From assembly GCF_945915435.1 (NCBI RefSeq), contig NZ_CAMEFG010000012.1, forward strand, positions 1 to 64,000: a DNA stretch of 64,000 nucleotides, given 5' to 3'. Of the stretch, positions 1-8,218 are shown piece by piece. Under the pieces are notes generated by a model, which had not been told where the DNA came from, searched no databases, and was given only the letters and a program-made list of their open reading frames with translations. A program made the translations under genes and the position numbers. The stretch is from an uncultured Paracoccus sp. GTDB lineage: Bacteria > Pseudomonadota > Alphaproteobacteria > Rhodobacterales > Rhodobacteraceae. Positions within the stretch are counted from its first letter, which is position 1; the number at the start of each line of letters is the position of its first letter.

Positions 1-53
1 GTTTTGGAAGCCGATCACCCCGTTACGGGGTCAGTTTTCCATGCCGGTTCACA
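1..53. mobile_element. Probable terminal repeats of an IS21-type insertion sequence (partial)
   Basis: Two related segments, starting at 1 and 34, share the pattern GTTTT-NNAN-GCCG-NTCAC at 33-bp spacing. Multiple short direct repeats of this kind, ending in CA, are typical of IS21-family ends. The element body would lie left of the window, so no transposase can be seen. The call rests on pattern memory only; the repeats could also be unrelated low-copy motifs. Confidence 0.35.
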
Positions 54-410
54 CCGATCGCCCTCGACGCCGCGATCTTCGAGGCCCTCCTGATCGCCGA
101 ATATCCGGCCCTGAGCCTGATCGAGGCGGACGGCTTCCAAGTCACGGCGAACACCGACGACGGGGAAGCGGTCCGGCTGTTCCACGACGCCAAGCCGCCC
201 AAGCTGTCGTTTGCTGAAGCAGAAATCAACTTCCGCTATGCGAGACGAAGCTGCCATTCGCAGGTGCGCGCGACCAAGCCCAGCATCGCCTCAGGTCCCA
301 TCCGTAGGGCGAAAAGCAACCTGACGACAGCGCGGCATGGCTGTCGCAGCAACCTCATGAAGCAGCCGTTCGGGCTGACCGCAGCGAAGTCACTGTCGCT
401 TCCACCCTAA
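54..410 (+). pseudogene. Broken coding fragment next to the IS end
   Basis: The frame is open from the window start through a TAA at 408-410. The part from about 63 to 245 reads like real protein (LDAAIFEALLIAEYPAL, then a TANTDDGEAVRLFHDAKPP stretch); beyond 245 it turns into low-quality, Arg/Ser-rich sequence. There is no convincing start codon, and the frame runs into the putative IS end at 53, as expected for a gene cut by insertion. I do not recognise the family. It may be the 3' part of a disrupted gene followed by degenerate intergenic DNA. Confidence 0.3.
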
Positions 411-502
411 GGGGCCGAAAGCTAACCGACGCAGGCACTGCGGCGCGGCTGAAGCGACAGAGCAAGGCAATTGCTTGCCTACCCTATTGCCATCCCAATT
501 CC

Positions 503-664
503 TCAGACGGGAAAACCCCGACCCGGACATTCGTAATCAGCTCCGGTTTTGGGCAATCCGGGGACATAAAAGTCAGAGCCAAATCGGTAGACTGCACTGC
601 CGTCGAGTGTGATCGGATATCGATGAATGAACGCCGGCGCTGACCACCCCTCATAAACGGCCTG
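503..664 (-). pseudogene. C-terminal remnant of an unknown protein
   Basis: On the minus strand a 53-residue open frame ends at a TGA (503-505) and is closed upstream by an in-frame TGA at 665-667, with no start codon. The peptide looks protein-like and is rich in aromatic residues (EGWSAPAFIHRYPITLDG, then YRFGSDFYVPGLPKTG). It lies directly downstream of the SIR2-like gene and may be the tail of a gene truncated when the neighbouring operon arrived. Family not recognised. Confidence 0.3.
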
Positions 665-673
665 TCAATTGTA

Positions 674-1552
674 CTACTGAGCTGAATCATTGCCACTTAA
701 TTCTACGGGCAGCAACGGTGCGTCATTCATAGTTTCTGCAAGATTCTTTAGAGATTGCAACAGTGTAGAATGATTTTCTCTGGGGTCATATGTGAGGCAC
801 TTGAGATTTCTGTTCTTTCTCAATGACCTCTTCAGGTCATCAGGCATCTTCGAAGAAGTAACGAAGTAGTGCGGCCTAGAATTTGGGAAGTTAAATCTCT
901 GGTTCTCGAGTAGAAGAGTAATATCGGGATCGGATATGCCGCAGCCCAATATCAGAAACGTATGGGATAGGAGGCATGCATCCAACACGTCGTAAAAAGC
1001 GGAATGTTTTACCCGAGCCTGAGCATAATCATGATTTGTAAAGATAAGCTCATTTGGTGAGTCAATTGTGCCATGGAGCTTTATCACATGAGTTCTGTCT
1101 TCACGTAAGAAATTATGGACATCTTGATCGCAGTAGCGTTTAACCGTGACTCGACCTCCAGTTTCAGATATAACAAAAGTTTCAAATATCTGATCGAAAT
1201 TTGGGGTTATGTAAATCCTTTGATCCAAATTGAATATGGCTTTGTGAGTTTCACTCGCAGAGTAGTCGGGATCTATAAAGCACTCCCGAAGGAATGGCTC
1301 CCAGTCGTCGTCCAATTTTTTCTTTAACCACTCACATGCGTGCAAAAGATCATTCTGAGAGATCGCTTTCTTGATGTGTGAAGTGCCTTTAGTGCCAGCT
1401 TTCTCCAACCCTCGGCTGAGAAATTCACTCCAGAGAGGAGGGCGAGTTACGCCGTCTCTGCCGGTGGAGCTTTTCGATATACCGCTCCCGAAAAACACAA
1501 CCACACGCCGCGACAACAAATCAATTTTAAGCTGATCGGGCCAGTCAATCAT
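674..1552 (-). CDS. SIR2-like (sirtuin-fold) protein, putative NADase effector
   Basis: This 292-residue protein has the hallmarks of the bacterial SIR2-like family: a nucleotide-binding loop VVVFFGSGIS near residues 17-26, an ITPNFDQ motif (N118, D120), VIKLHGT with the likely catalytic H160, and the closing LGCGISDPD at about 202-210. Relatives in defence systems such as Thoeris ThsA and DSR cleave NAD+ and cause abortive infection; that role here is inference. The start is an ATG overlapping the TGA of the upstream ParA-like gene (TGATG), so the two are translationally coupled; an in-frame TTG three bases upstream is an alternative. No second domain and no membrane segment are visible. GC content is clearly lower than in the flanking genome, consistent with horizontal acquisition. 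Confidence 0.85.
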   Translation of the reverse strand: MIDWPDQLKIDLLSRRVVVFFGSGISKSSTGRDGVTRPPLWSEFLSRGLEKAGTKGTSHIKKAISQNDLLHACEWLKKKLDDDWEPFLRECFIDPDYSASETHKAIFNLDQRIYITPNFDQIFETFVISETGGRVTVKRYCDQDVHNFLREDRTHVIKLHGTIDSPNELIFTNHDYAQARVKHSAFYDVLDACLLSHTFLILGCGISDPDITLLLENQRFNFPNSRPHYFVTSSKMPDDLKRSLRKNRNLKCLTYDPRENHSTLLQSLKNLAETMNDAPLLPVELSGNDSAQ

Positions 1553-2544
1553 CAAATCAGCCCCGCACGGTTAAGTATCGCATCGGCGACCACCCCGAAG
1601 GTTTTTCGAGCATCTTTGACCTTTGTAAAATGTGCACCCCGAACTCCATCAGCAGCTTTCAAGGCAAACACGGGAGCACGAGCCGATTGAGACATTGGAA
1701 CTAGACTGTGCAAATTTGGGATAGCCCCAAGAGAGAGTTTTTTGACGCCCCTCGGGGGAGGGGCGATGCGGGACAGCTCCGCGCTCACGATACCTTCAAA
1801 TTGCTTCATTATTTTTTCATAGGCATTTACGGCCCGTTTTGTTCCCGTGGAATCTGCCTTGGCAATATAGTGCTGTGATGCATAACCGAGAAAACCCAAG
1901 CTCCGAGCTAAATCGGTATCTACTTCGTCAGGATCATCAACATTAGTCACTCCAACTTCCCATTGCTTGCTCCACTTCGACATCCATGCGGAAATATTGT
2001 CTATGGCTTTAACGCTAAATATGTCTATCGACATCGGCGCAACGAAATAATTACTAGCTAGTAGAACGGCTCTATTTATGGACCCCAAAGAAGGTCCGAC
2101 ATCGAAGAGGACCAAGTCATAATCATCGCAGCGTTTCATCAACTCCGCGAACATCAGAGTCGTTCTCATACCTCGAGAATCACCGCCGATCGCGGACCCC
2201 CAATCTTTCGCCAGCAAATCTTCGGTGAGCGCCAAGCGAGGATCTCCAGGAACAACATCAACGCCAAAACGTGCACTTTTTGTAACTTTGAGGTCCTTGC
2301 TGTACCCTTTCCCGAGAGAAAGCGGGCGAATTATGTCGTAGATAGTAAAAGAAGAGGTCTCTTCGTAAAAATAAGAAAGTTTTTTATCTTCGAACATATA
2401 CTGAGTGGCGTTGCACTGTGGATCGGCGTCAATGACGAGGACACTTAAATTATATTCCTCCGCAGCGAAAGCCGCGACATTGCAAAGCAAAGTTGTTTTG
2501 CCAACGCCGCCTTTGTTGTTGAAGAATGAAATAGAAACAGCCAT
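1552..2544 (-). CDS. ParA/MinD-family ATPase paired with SIR2
   Basis: This is a 330-residue deviant-Walker ATPase. Walker A KGGVGKTT lies at residues 11-18, the A' strand VLVIDADPQ at about 35-43 with D41, and Walker B DLVLFDVGPS around residue 148. ParA proteins dimerise on ATP and bind DNA or membranes nonspecifically. There is no parB, no centromere-like repeat array and no replication gene nearby, so a plasmid partition role is unlikely. Its only partner is the overlapping SIR2-like gene downstream, which suggests that it senses something or controls the SIR2 protein. A GAGGTG ribosome binding site and a good promoter lie just upstream. The gene is AT-rich relative to the genome. Confidence 0.85.
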   Translation of the reverse strand: MAVSISFFNNKGGVGKTTLLCNVAAFAAEEYNLSVLVIDADPQCNATQYMFEDKKLSYFYEETSSFTIYDIIRPLSLGKGYSKDLKVTKSARFGVDVVPGDPRLALTEDLLAKDWGSAIGGDSRGMRTTLMFAELMKRCDDYDLVLFDVGPSLGSINRAVLLASNYFVAPMSIDIFSVKAIDNISAWMSKWSKQWEVGVTNVDDPDEVDTDLARSLGFLGYASQHYIAKADSTGTKRAVNAYEKIMKQFEGIVSAELSRIAPPPRGVKKLSLGAIPNLHSLVPMSQSARAPVFALKAADGVRGAHFTKVKDARKTFGVVADAILNRAGLI

Positions 2545-2573
2545 CCAGACACCTCAGAAATCAGGGTTATTTT

Positions 2574-2602
2574 TTTATAATGTATTAGATGAACTTGCGC
2601 AA
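2574..2602 (-). promoter_or_regulatory. Sigma-70-type promoter of the ParA-SIR2 operon
   Basis: On the minus strand a TTGCGC (-35, plus positions 2597-2602) is followed after exactly 17 bp by TATAAA (-10, plus positions 2574-2579). It sits about 30 bp upstream of the ParA start codon. No other promoter-like site is seen before the SIR2 gene, so both genes probably share this one. Confidence 0.5.
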
Positions 2603-3097
2603 CTTTTATGTATCAAGAGCGCACAAAACCCAAACGGGCAAAACTCTCGCAAGTCCCCGCTCCTTCCCTCAGCGGACTTCGGCTTTGTCCCGGTCGCGAC
2701 CATGCCGTAGCAGTTATGCCGCCGCAACGCGAGCATGCGGTTCGGATACATTGTCTGGTCGCCACTGATTGCGACGACTGACGGCCATGAGCTGCCCGCT
2801 ACCATGCGGGCTAAGTGTTCGCTGCGGAGCAAGACGACCTGCAGCTCCTGGGAATGCGGAAAAGCAGCATATTTGGAGGTCGAGCGGCGACAATGGGCCG
2901 TGTTTTCCGCTGCACAAGCGAACGGCCTGCCTTGCTACGGTCTGATCGAATGTCGCTGATGGGCTCAGAGTAACGATTCGCTGCGATCAGCGGGAACGGC
3001 GGCAATAAGCGGCCTTTTATCGTGTTGGGCCTTGGACTGCTCACAGCCGGTTGTATCTCTGTTGCCACATTCCCGCTCTGAACCTGTTCCGTCCATT
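2603..3097. other. Non-coding stretch with degenerate sequence
   Basis: Between the ParA promoter and the next small gene there is about 500 bp in which every frame gives only Arg/Cys/Ser-rich or heavily interrupted peptides. I see no start with a ribosome binding site, no tRNA and no long inverted repeat. It resembles decayed intergenic DNA of the sort often found at island edges in Rhodobacteraceae. Confidence 0.4.
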
Positions 3098-3126
3098 TTG
3101 TGCCGTGCTCCTGGTCTTGCTATCCT
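3098..3126 (+). promoter_or_regulatory. Putative promoter of the 63-residue small gene
   Basis: TTGTGC at 3098-3103 and TATCCT at 3121-3126 are separated by 17 bp and lie about 30 bp upstream of the small coding sequence starting at 3158. Both hexamers match the sigma-70 consensus only moderately. Confidence 0.4.
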
Positions 3127-3157
3127 GATTCCTACCAACACATGAGGAGCAAGATAC

Positions 3158-3349
3158 ATGCAACAGAACAAGAGCGGCGCAGTCTGGGGGACGATCACGA
3201 TGGCCATGCCGCAACTGCTCGAATGGCAGATCGAAGGGGATGGCGAGCACCATGAGGGCCGCAGCCTGAAGGAGTTCGTGGCGGCCTTGGTAACGGCGCG
3301 CGAGGGTCGTGAGGCCGTCCTTCGCCTCAACCTCGTCGTGTCGTTATGA
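3158..3349 (+). CDS. Small hypothetical protein, 63 residues
   Basis: The ATG at 3158 is preceded at proper distance by a GAGGAGC ribosome binding site (3143-3149) and by a promoter-like pair at 3098-3126. The product is soluble-looking: a polar N-terminus, a hydrophobic centre (AMPQLLEWQIEG) and a C-terminal helix-prone part (SLKEFVAALVTAREGR). I do not recognise a family. It lies between the ParA-SIR2 operon and tRNA-Val. It is plausible as a real gene because of its expression signals, but it could be a remnant. Confidence 0.4.
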   Translation: MQQNKSGAVWGTITMAMPQLLEWQIEGDGEHHEGRSLKEFVAALVTAREGREAVLRLNLVVSL

Positions 3350-3410
3350 CGGGATGGTCATGTATTTCCCGTGACATCCTGCCCGGATTCCAGGTGACAC
3401 AGGAGTGACC

Positions 3411-3445
3411 GCGGACATCTTCGGATATGATGACAAGATGTCCGC
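3411..3445. repeat. Perfect 11-bp inverted repeat near tRNA-Val
   Basis: GCGGACATCTT (3411-3421) and AAGATGTCCGC (3435-3445) form a perfect inverted repeat around a 13-bp spacer. There is no T-run after either arm, so it does not look like an intrinsic terminator. Eleven bases of the left part, GACATCTTCGG (3414-3424), also occur within the tRNA-Val gene at 3532-3542. It could be an operator or part of an old attachment site. Confidence 0.5.
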
Positions 3446-3503
3446 AGACTTCAAGAATGCCGTTTAAGGCACTCAGGAACATGCAGAAAACGGCACAGAG
3501 GCA

Positions 3504-3579
<76 letters not shown>

Positions 3580-3638
3580 TTGGGGCAGGCTCTTAGACCG
3601 GCGCGGTAGTGCTTGGCAAGGGGTCGGTGTTCGGGAGG

Positions 3639-5051
3639 TCAGCGTTCGGTCAGCTTCAACTCGATCCGGCGGTTCAGGGCGCGGGCCTCGGGCGTGTCGG
3701 CGGGATCGACGGGGCGGGTGTCGGCGAAACCCGTCGCGGCCACCCGGTCGGGCGGAAAGCCCAGGTCGTCGATCATGTAGCGCACCACCGCCAGCGCACG
3801 CGCCTGGCTGAGTTCCCAGTTGTCGCGATAGCGGCCAAGGCCTGACAGGGGCTGGCTGTCGGTATGGCCGTCCACGCGGATGATCCAGTCGATGTCGCCC
3901 GGCATCTCGTCCGAGATCTGTTCGAGCATCGCCGTCACGTTGCGGATCTGGTCGCGCCCGGCCAAGGCCAGCGTCGCCTCGCCCGCCGGGAACAGCACTT
4001 CCGAGGAAAAGACGAAGCGATCACCCACGACCTGCACCCCTTCGCGCCCTTCGAGGATGCGCGACAGCCTGCCGAAGAACTCGGAGCGATAGCGGCTGAG
4101 ATCGGCAGCCTCGGCCTCGGCGCGTTCGCGGGCCTCGCGCTCCAGTTCCACGCGGCGGCGTTCTTCCTCGGCGGCGCGCAGAAGGGCGGCGTTGAGTTGC
4201 TGGCCGAGGTTCTCGACCTCCAGCGCGGCCTCGCGCTGGCCCTCATCGGTGATGTTCAGCACGGCTTGCAGATTGGCAAGCTGCGCGTTCAACTGGGCGA
4301 CCTGCTGGGTCAGGGCGGCGACGCGGCGCTGGTCCTGGGTGGCGCCCGCCTGCTGTTCGGCCAGCCGTTCGTTGGCCAGCGCAAGCAGGGCGGCCTGGCG
4401 TTCGGCCTCGCCCACCTGTTCACGGGATTGCCGCGCCAGTTCCTCGCGCGCTGATTCGGCGGCGGCCAGCAGGGTCAGGGTGTCCTCGGCCTCTTGCCGC
4501 GCGGATTCCAGTTGCAGCGTCATGGCCGTCAGTTCGGCCTGCGAATTTTCCAGCCTTTCGCGCAGGGCGGCGGCGGCGGCGGCATCCGTCAGGCGGGCGG
4601 CCTCGGCATCGGAAAGCCGGGCCTGTGTCTCTTCAAGCCGGGTCGTGGTTTCGGCATTGCTGCGGCGCAGGTCGGCCAGCAGAGCCTCCAGCGCCTCGCG
4701 CCGGGCGGCGGCAAGGCGGGCTTCTTCGGCCTGCGCGTCGATCTCGTCCCGCGTGCGGGCGATTTCGGCGGCGGCGGCGGCCAGCCGATCACGCTCGGCG
4801 GCAAGGTCGCGGTCCAGCGCGGCCTCTCGGGCTTCGGAGGCCGACAGGGCCTGCGCGATCTGGCTGATCTGAAGGCCAAGCTGGTCCAGTTCGCTGTCCT
4901 GGCTGTCGATGCGTTCGCGCAGCACCGCCTGCACCACCATCGCGATGGTCAGGGCGAACATGATGACCATCAGAAGCGAGGTCACCGCATCGACATAGCC
5001 CGGCCAGATGCTGGTGCTGAAGCGGTTGGTGCTGCTGCGGTTAAACCTCAT
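3639..5051 (-). CDS. MotB/OmpA-like peptidoglycan-binding protein of a stator-type complex
   Basis: This 470-residue protein has a single N-terminal membrane segment (about 15-43, with WPGYVDAVTSLLMVIMFAL resembling the MotB/ExbD plug-TM region and D21 as candidate proton carrier). A very long Ala/Glu/Arg-rich coiled coil follows (about 45-325). The C-terminal OmpA-like peptidoglycan-binding domain (about 345-470) has VDGHTDSQPL and NRRIELKL. It overlaps the upstream MotA/TolQ-like gene by 11 bp, so the two surely form one proton-driven inner-membrane complex reaching to the cell wall. The pair is common and vertically inherited in Rhodobacteraceae. Its exact role is unknown; a cell-envelope function is likely. 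Confidence 0.85.
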   Translation of the reverse strand: MRFNRSSTNRFSTSIWPGYVDAVTSLLMVIMFALTIAMVVQAVLRERIDSQDSELDQLGLQISQIAQALSASEAREAALDRDLAAERDRLAAAAAEIARTRDEIDAQAEEARLAAARREALEALLADLRRSNAETTTRLEETQARLSDAEAARLTDAAAAAALRERLENSQAELTAMTLQLESARQEAEDTLTLLAAAESAREELARQSREQVGEAERQAALLALANERLAEQQAGATQDQRRVAALTQQVAQLNAQLANLQAVLNITDEGQREAALEVENLGQQLNAALLRAAEEERRRVELEREARERAEAEAADLSRYRSEFFGRLSRILEGREGVQVVGDRFVFSSEVLFPAGEATLALAGRDQIRNVTAMLEQISDEMPGDIDWIIRVDGHTDSQPLSGLGRYRDNWELSQARALAVVRYMIDDLGFPPDRVAATGFADTRPVDPADTPEARALNRRIELKLTER

Positions 5052-6369
5052 CGCCGCGCTCCAGCCGGCGGATGGCGCGGGTCAGGGCGGCCATGTCCTC
5101 GCGCAGGTCGGCGACCATGTCGGCGCGGCCCGAGGCCATTTCCTCGATCAGCCGGGAAAGCTGATAGTCGAGCGAGCGCAGATGCATCCGCGCCTCGATC
5201 ATGTCGGATTCCTCTTGCGCGGAAGCGGGCTGATCGGCTGCGGCCTGCTGCGCGAGGGCGACCAGGCGATCCTGCCCCTCGGCCATGCGGGCCAGCGCCT
5301 GGGTCAGGGACTGGTTCGCGGCAAGGATGCGTTCGCCAAGCCCCTCGATCCCGGCGGCCAACTGGCGGACCTGGTCTTGCGATGCCTGCGCCTGGCGGGC
5401 CTGCGCCTCGTCGCGTTGATGGCGGTCGTCGCGAAGGCCCGCAACCTGATCGGCAAGCCGTGCCTCGAACTGATCCAGGAAACCTTGCAGGGCCGACGCA
5501 TCGCCGCCCGTGCCAGCCGCCCCCGCCCCGCCGATATCGACGCGGGTGAAACCGCTCATCCACTCTTCCAACTCGCGGTAGAAACGGTTCTGGCCGTGGG
5601 TCACGAACAGTTCCAGCAGGCCCACGACCAGCGACCCCGCAAGCCCGAGAAGCGAGCTTGAAAAGGCCGTGCCCATGCCGCCAAGCTGGTCCTCCAGCCC
5701 CTCCATCAGCCGGTCGAAGACCTGCAAGCCGCTTTCGCCTTCCTGCGGCGACAGCGCACGGATCGTCTCGACCACCGCCGGGACGGTGATCGCCAGCCCG
5801 TAGAAGGTTCCCAAAAGGCCAAGGAAGATCAGCAGGTTGGTCATGTAGCGGGTGATATCGCGCTGTTCGTCGATACGCGCGGCGACCGAATCCTGGATCG
5901 ACTGGGACGAAGCGGTCGAAATCGTCCCGCCCGCAGGCCCAAGCGTGCCCAGAAGCGCCGCCAGGGGCGCGAGCAACCTCGGCGCGCCCTCTTCGTCCAG
6001 GGCGGGGGCCGAAGCCCCGCCCTCGATGGCGCGGCGGCGGCGGCGGGCGAATCCCTCGATCCAGCTGACCGAGGTGATAAGCTGCGCGACCTGCCAGAAA
6101 CATGTCAGCACCCCAAGCACGAAAACGCCGAAGATCACCCCGTTCAGGATCGGGTTGGTCAGGAAGATCGACATGATCCGCCCATAGGCATACCAGCCGC
6201 TCGCCCCGACCAGAGCCAGCGCGATCAGCATCAGGACGATCTGACGCACCGGCTGCGAGAAATGCGGATGGCTGGCGGGCGCCGGTCTGGCCGCGTCGCT
6301 GCGCACGGCCCTGATGCGGCGGTCGCCCCCTGCGGGGTCGCGCGATCCGCTGTCGTCGGCGTCAGACAT
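5041..6369 (-). CDS. MotA/TolQ/ExbB-family proton channel protein
   Basis: This 442-residue inner-membrane protein has a polar N-terminus (about 1-38), two membrane segments near 42-64 and 78-98, a cytoplasmic loop with an RRRRRA cluster, and two further segments. One of these (LLIFLGLLGTFYGLAITVP, about 178-197) and the later SSSLLGLAGSLVVGLLELF (about 238-257) match the MotA/TolQ/ExbB channel core. The C-terminal third is a soluble helical region. It is the first gene of a two-gene operon with the MotB/OmpA-like gene, overlapping by 11 bp. No flagellar, Tol-Pal or TonB genes are near. Confidence 0.85.
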   Translation of the reverse strand: MSDADDSGSRDPAGGDRRIRAVRSDAARPAPASHPHFSQPVRQIVLMLIALALVGASGWYAYGRIMSIFLTNPILNGVIFGVFVLGVLTCFWQVAQLITSVSWIEGFARRRRRAIEGGASAPALDEEGAPRLLAPLAALLGTLGPAGGTISTASSQSIQDSVAARIDEQRDITRYMTNLLIFLGLLGTFYGLAITVPAVVETIRALSPQEGESGLQVFDRLMEGLEDQLGGMGTAFSSSLLGLAGSLVVGLLELFVTHGQNRFYRELEEWMSGFTRVDIGGAGAAGTGGDASALQGFLDQFEARLADQVAGLRDDRHQRDEAQARQAQASQDQVRQLAAGIEGLGERILAANQSLTQALARMAEGQDRLVALAQQAAADQPASAQEESDMIEARMHLRSLDYQLSRLIEEMASGRADMVADLREDMAALTRAIRRLERGDEV

Positions 6370-6441
6370 GATCCTGTCCCCTTGGTGATTTCGAGCCGAG
6401 TTTAGGCAGATATGACAGCCGTGCCAAGCAAGCGGATCGCC

Positions 6442-6996
6442 CTAGTTCGCGGCGATCAGCGCCTGAACCCGGCGCGACAATTCATCCAGCGCGGGATCGC
6501 GCAGCCCGATCTGGGCAAGATGGCGGGCGGTATTGAACAGATAGTCGCGGTTCGGCCCGCGCCCGCCGGTCGCGGCAGCGATGATGCGGGCCTGTTCCTC
6601 GACGGTAAGGCCGCCGACATATTGCACATGTTCGCGCCGCATGATGTAGGTCACGGCCTGAACGCGGCGGCCATCGGCCAGGTCCAGCGGCACCAGTTCC
6701 TCGCGATAGGCGCCGGTCGTCAGTTCGCGTTCGCGCAGGGCGGCCAGCGTCTCGGGCCAATGGACGGCGGCCACGCGCAGGGCCAGCCCGCGGCAATGGG
6801 CCAGCGGGTCCGCGTCCAGCGCAAGAACCAGTCCGGGCCGTTCCACCGTGCCGCGATAGACAACCGATTCCATGCAGAAGCTGCGCGAAAAGCCGTCCAG
6901 CCGTGCCTCGACGCTTTCGGCGGCGTCGAAGCCCGGATCCCAGATCAACGAGCCATAGGCAAAGACCCAATATTGCCGCTGTTCCTCAGCCGTCAT
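6442..6996 (-). CDS. Glutathione-specific gamma-glutamylcyclotransferase (ChaC-like)
   Basis: The 184-residue product starts with the ChaC signature YWVFAYGSLIWDPGF (about 9-23) and carries GYxE-type residues in TGAYREELVPL (about 112-122), where the glutamate is the expected catalytic base. Later it has TYIMRREHVQYVGGL, typical of ChaC. Such enzymes cleave cytosolic glutathione to 5-oxoproline and Cys-Gly. It stands alone on the minus strand, divergent from the DUF2125 gene. Length matches the family. Confidence 0.88.
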   Translation of the reverse strand: MTAEEQRQYWVFAYGSLIWDPGFDAAESVEARLDGFSRSFCMESVVYRGTVERPGLVLALDADPLAHCRGLALRVAAVHWPETLAALRERELTTGAYREELVPLDLADGRRVQAVTYIMRREHVQYVGGLTVEEQARIIAAATGGRGPNRDYLFNTARHLAQIGLRDPALDELSRRVQALIAAN

Positions 6997-7098
6997 TCGC
7001 GAATCCGCCGATCCCTGCCTGCAAGCCTTTCGTTCGGGAAAAACTTAGGCCACGATGCGCGTCGTTCCAAGACGGATAAGCTGCAAGACCTGTCCCCG

Positions 7099-8118
7099 AT
7101 GCGCCGCCTGCTGATTTTCCTGACGTTGATCCTTGTCGTCCTGGCAGTGCTTTGGGCGCTGGCCGAAACCTTCGTCGCGCGCGAGTTGCGCACCGGCCTT
7201 GCCGGACAGCCCGACATCCGGGTGGCCGAGACCGCACCGCTGCGCAATCCCGCGCGGATCGGCGCAAGACTGACGGGGATCGAGGCGACCCTGCCCGGCA
7301 CCCGGATCGCCCTGCCCCGGCTGGACCTGTCCGCGCGCAGCCTGCGGCCCAACCATTTCGTGGCCGACCTGCCCCAGCGGATCGAGATCCGCCACCTGGG
7401 CCAGTCCTTCGACCTTGGCCTGACCGCGCCCCAGGCGACGTTCAGCCTTGCCTCGCTGCGCCAGATGACGCTGGGGCATCTGCGCATCGGGGCCGAGGCC
7501 GTGACGCTGAACGGCAAGCCGCTGGCCGCGCCGCTGCGCCTGTCGTTGCAGCCGGTCGCGCCGGACGGCGACTGGCCGGAAGGCGCCCGCTCGGCCTATG
7601 ACGTCGGCCTGCATGTCGAGGCGTTGGACCCCGCCGCCCTGCCCGGTTTCACCCCGCCCGAAGGCTGGCCCGAAGGGCGGATCACCGCGCAGGGCCAGGG
7701 CCGGGTCTGGCTGGACCGGCTGGTCGATCCGCAGGCCGCAAGCGGCGGGCAGCCCCCCCGGCCCGTCGCGTTGGAACTGGCCGAGACACGGCTGACAGTG
7801 GGGCATATGTCGGCATCCCTCGCCGCGCGGCTACGGCCGGATGCGCAGGGCCGGGCCGAGGGCATCGCAGTGCTTTACACCGCCGACGCCCAGCCCATCG
7901 TCGAAACGCTGGCCGCCCTGGGGCTGATCCCGCAGAACGCGGTCCTGATGCTGCAAGCCATGATGCGCGGCGCGGCAGAAAACCCGATGCCCGCCACGGT
8001 GGATTTTCGCCCGGCGCAGGGTGATGAAATCCGCCTGCCGCTGGTCTTTGCCGATGGCCAGGTCCTGTTCGGCGGCGTCCCCGTGGCCGAGGCACCCCTG
8101 CTGATCGGCGCACCCTGA
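7099..8118 (+). CDS. DUF2125 domain-containing exported protein
   Basis: Protein of 339 residues starting at the ATG that opens a signal anchor (MRRLLIFLTLILVVLAVLWA), followed by an extracytoplasmic beta-rich body with repeated short hydrophobic strands. The layout matches the alphaproteobacterial DUF2125 family, of unknown function. The longer upstream open frame from 6412 only overlaps the antisense chaC gene and was rejected as the start. It is divergent from chaC and convergent with the prephenate dehydrogenase gene, its usual neighbours in Rhodobacteraceae. Confidence 0.8.
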   Translation: MRRLLIFLTLILVVLAVLWALAETFVARELRTGLAGQPDIRVAETAPLRNPARIGARLTGIEATLPGTRIALPRLDLSARSLRPNHFVADLPQRIEIRHLGQSFDLGLTAPQATFSLASLRQMTLGHLRIGAEAVTLNGKPLAAPLRLSLQPVAPDGDWPEGARSAYDVGLHVEALDPAALPGFTPPEGWPEGRITAQGQGRVWLDRLVDPQAASGGQPPRPVALELAETRLTVGHMSASLAARLRPDAQGRAEGIAVLYTADAQPIVETLAALGLIPQNAVLMLQAMMRGAAENPMPATVDFRPAQGDEIRLPLVFADGQVLFGGVPVAEAPLLIGAP

Positions 8119-8218
8119 CCGGCTGTCCGCAAGGGACGTGCCCAGACAATGGGCCAAACAACTGCGGGCCAGACAACAGCGCGGATACTGGCAGAATACC
8201 GCAGGCGGATCGAAGCGC

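Noticed and set aside
1552..2544. Plasmid partition gene parA
   Set aside because: No parB, no centromere-like repeats and no replication gene; the partner is a SIR2-like gene.
3639..6369. Calling the MotA/MotB-like pair a Zorya system
   Set aside because: No ZorC, ZorD or ZorE genes are adjacent, the coiled coil is in the wrong subunit, and the pair sits among core genes.
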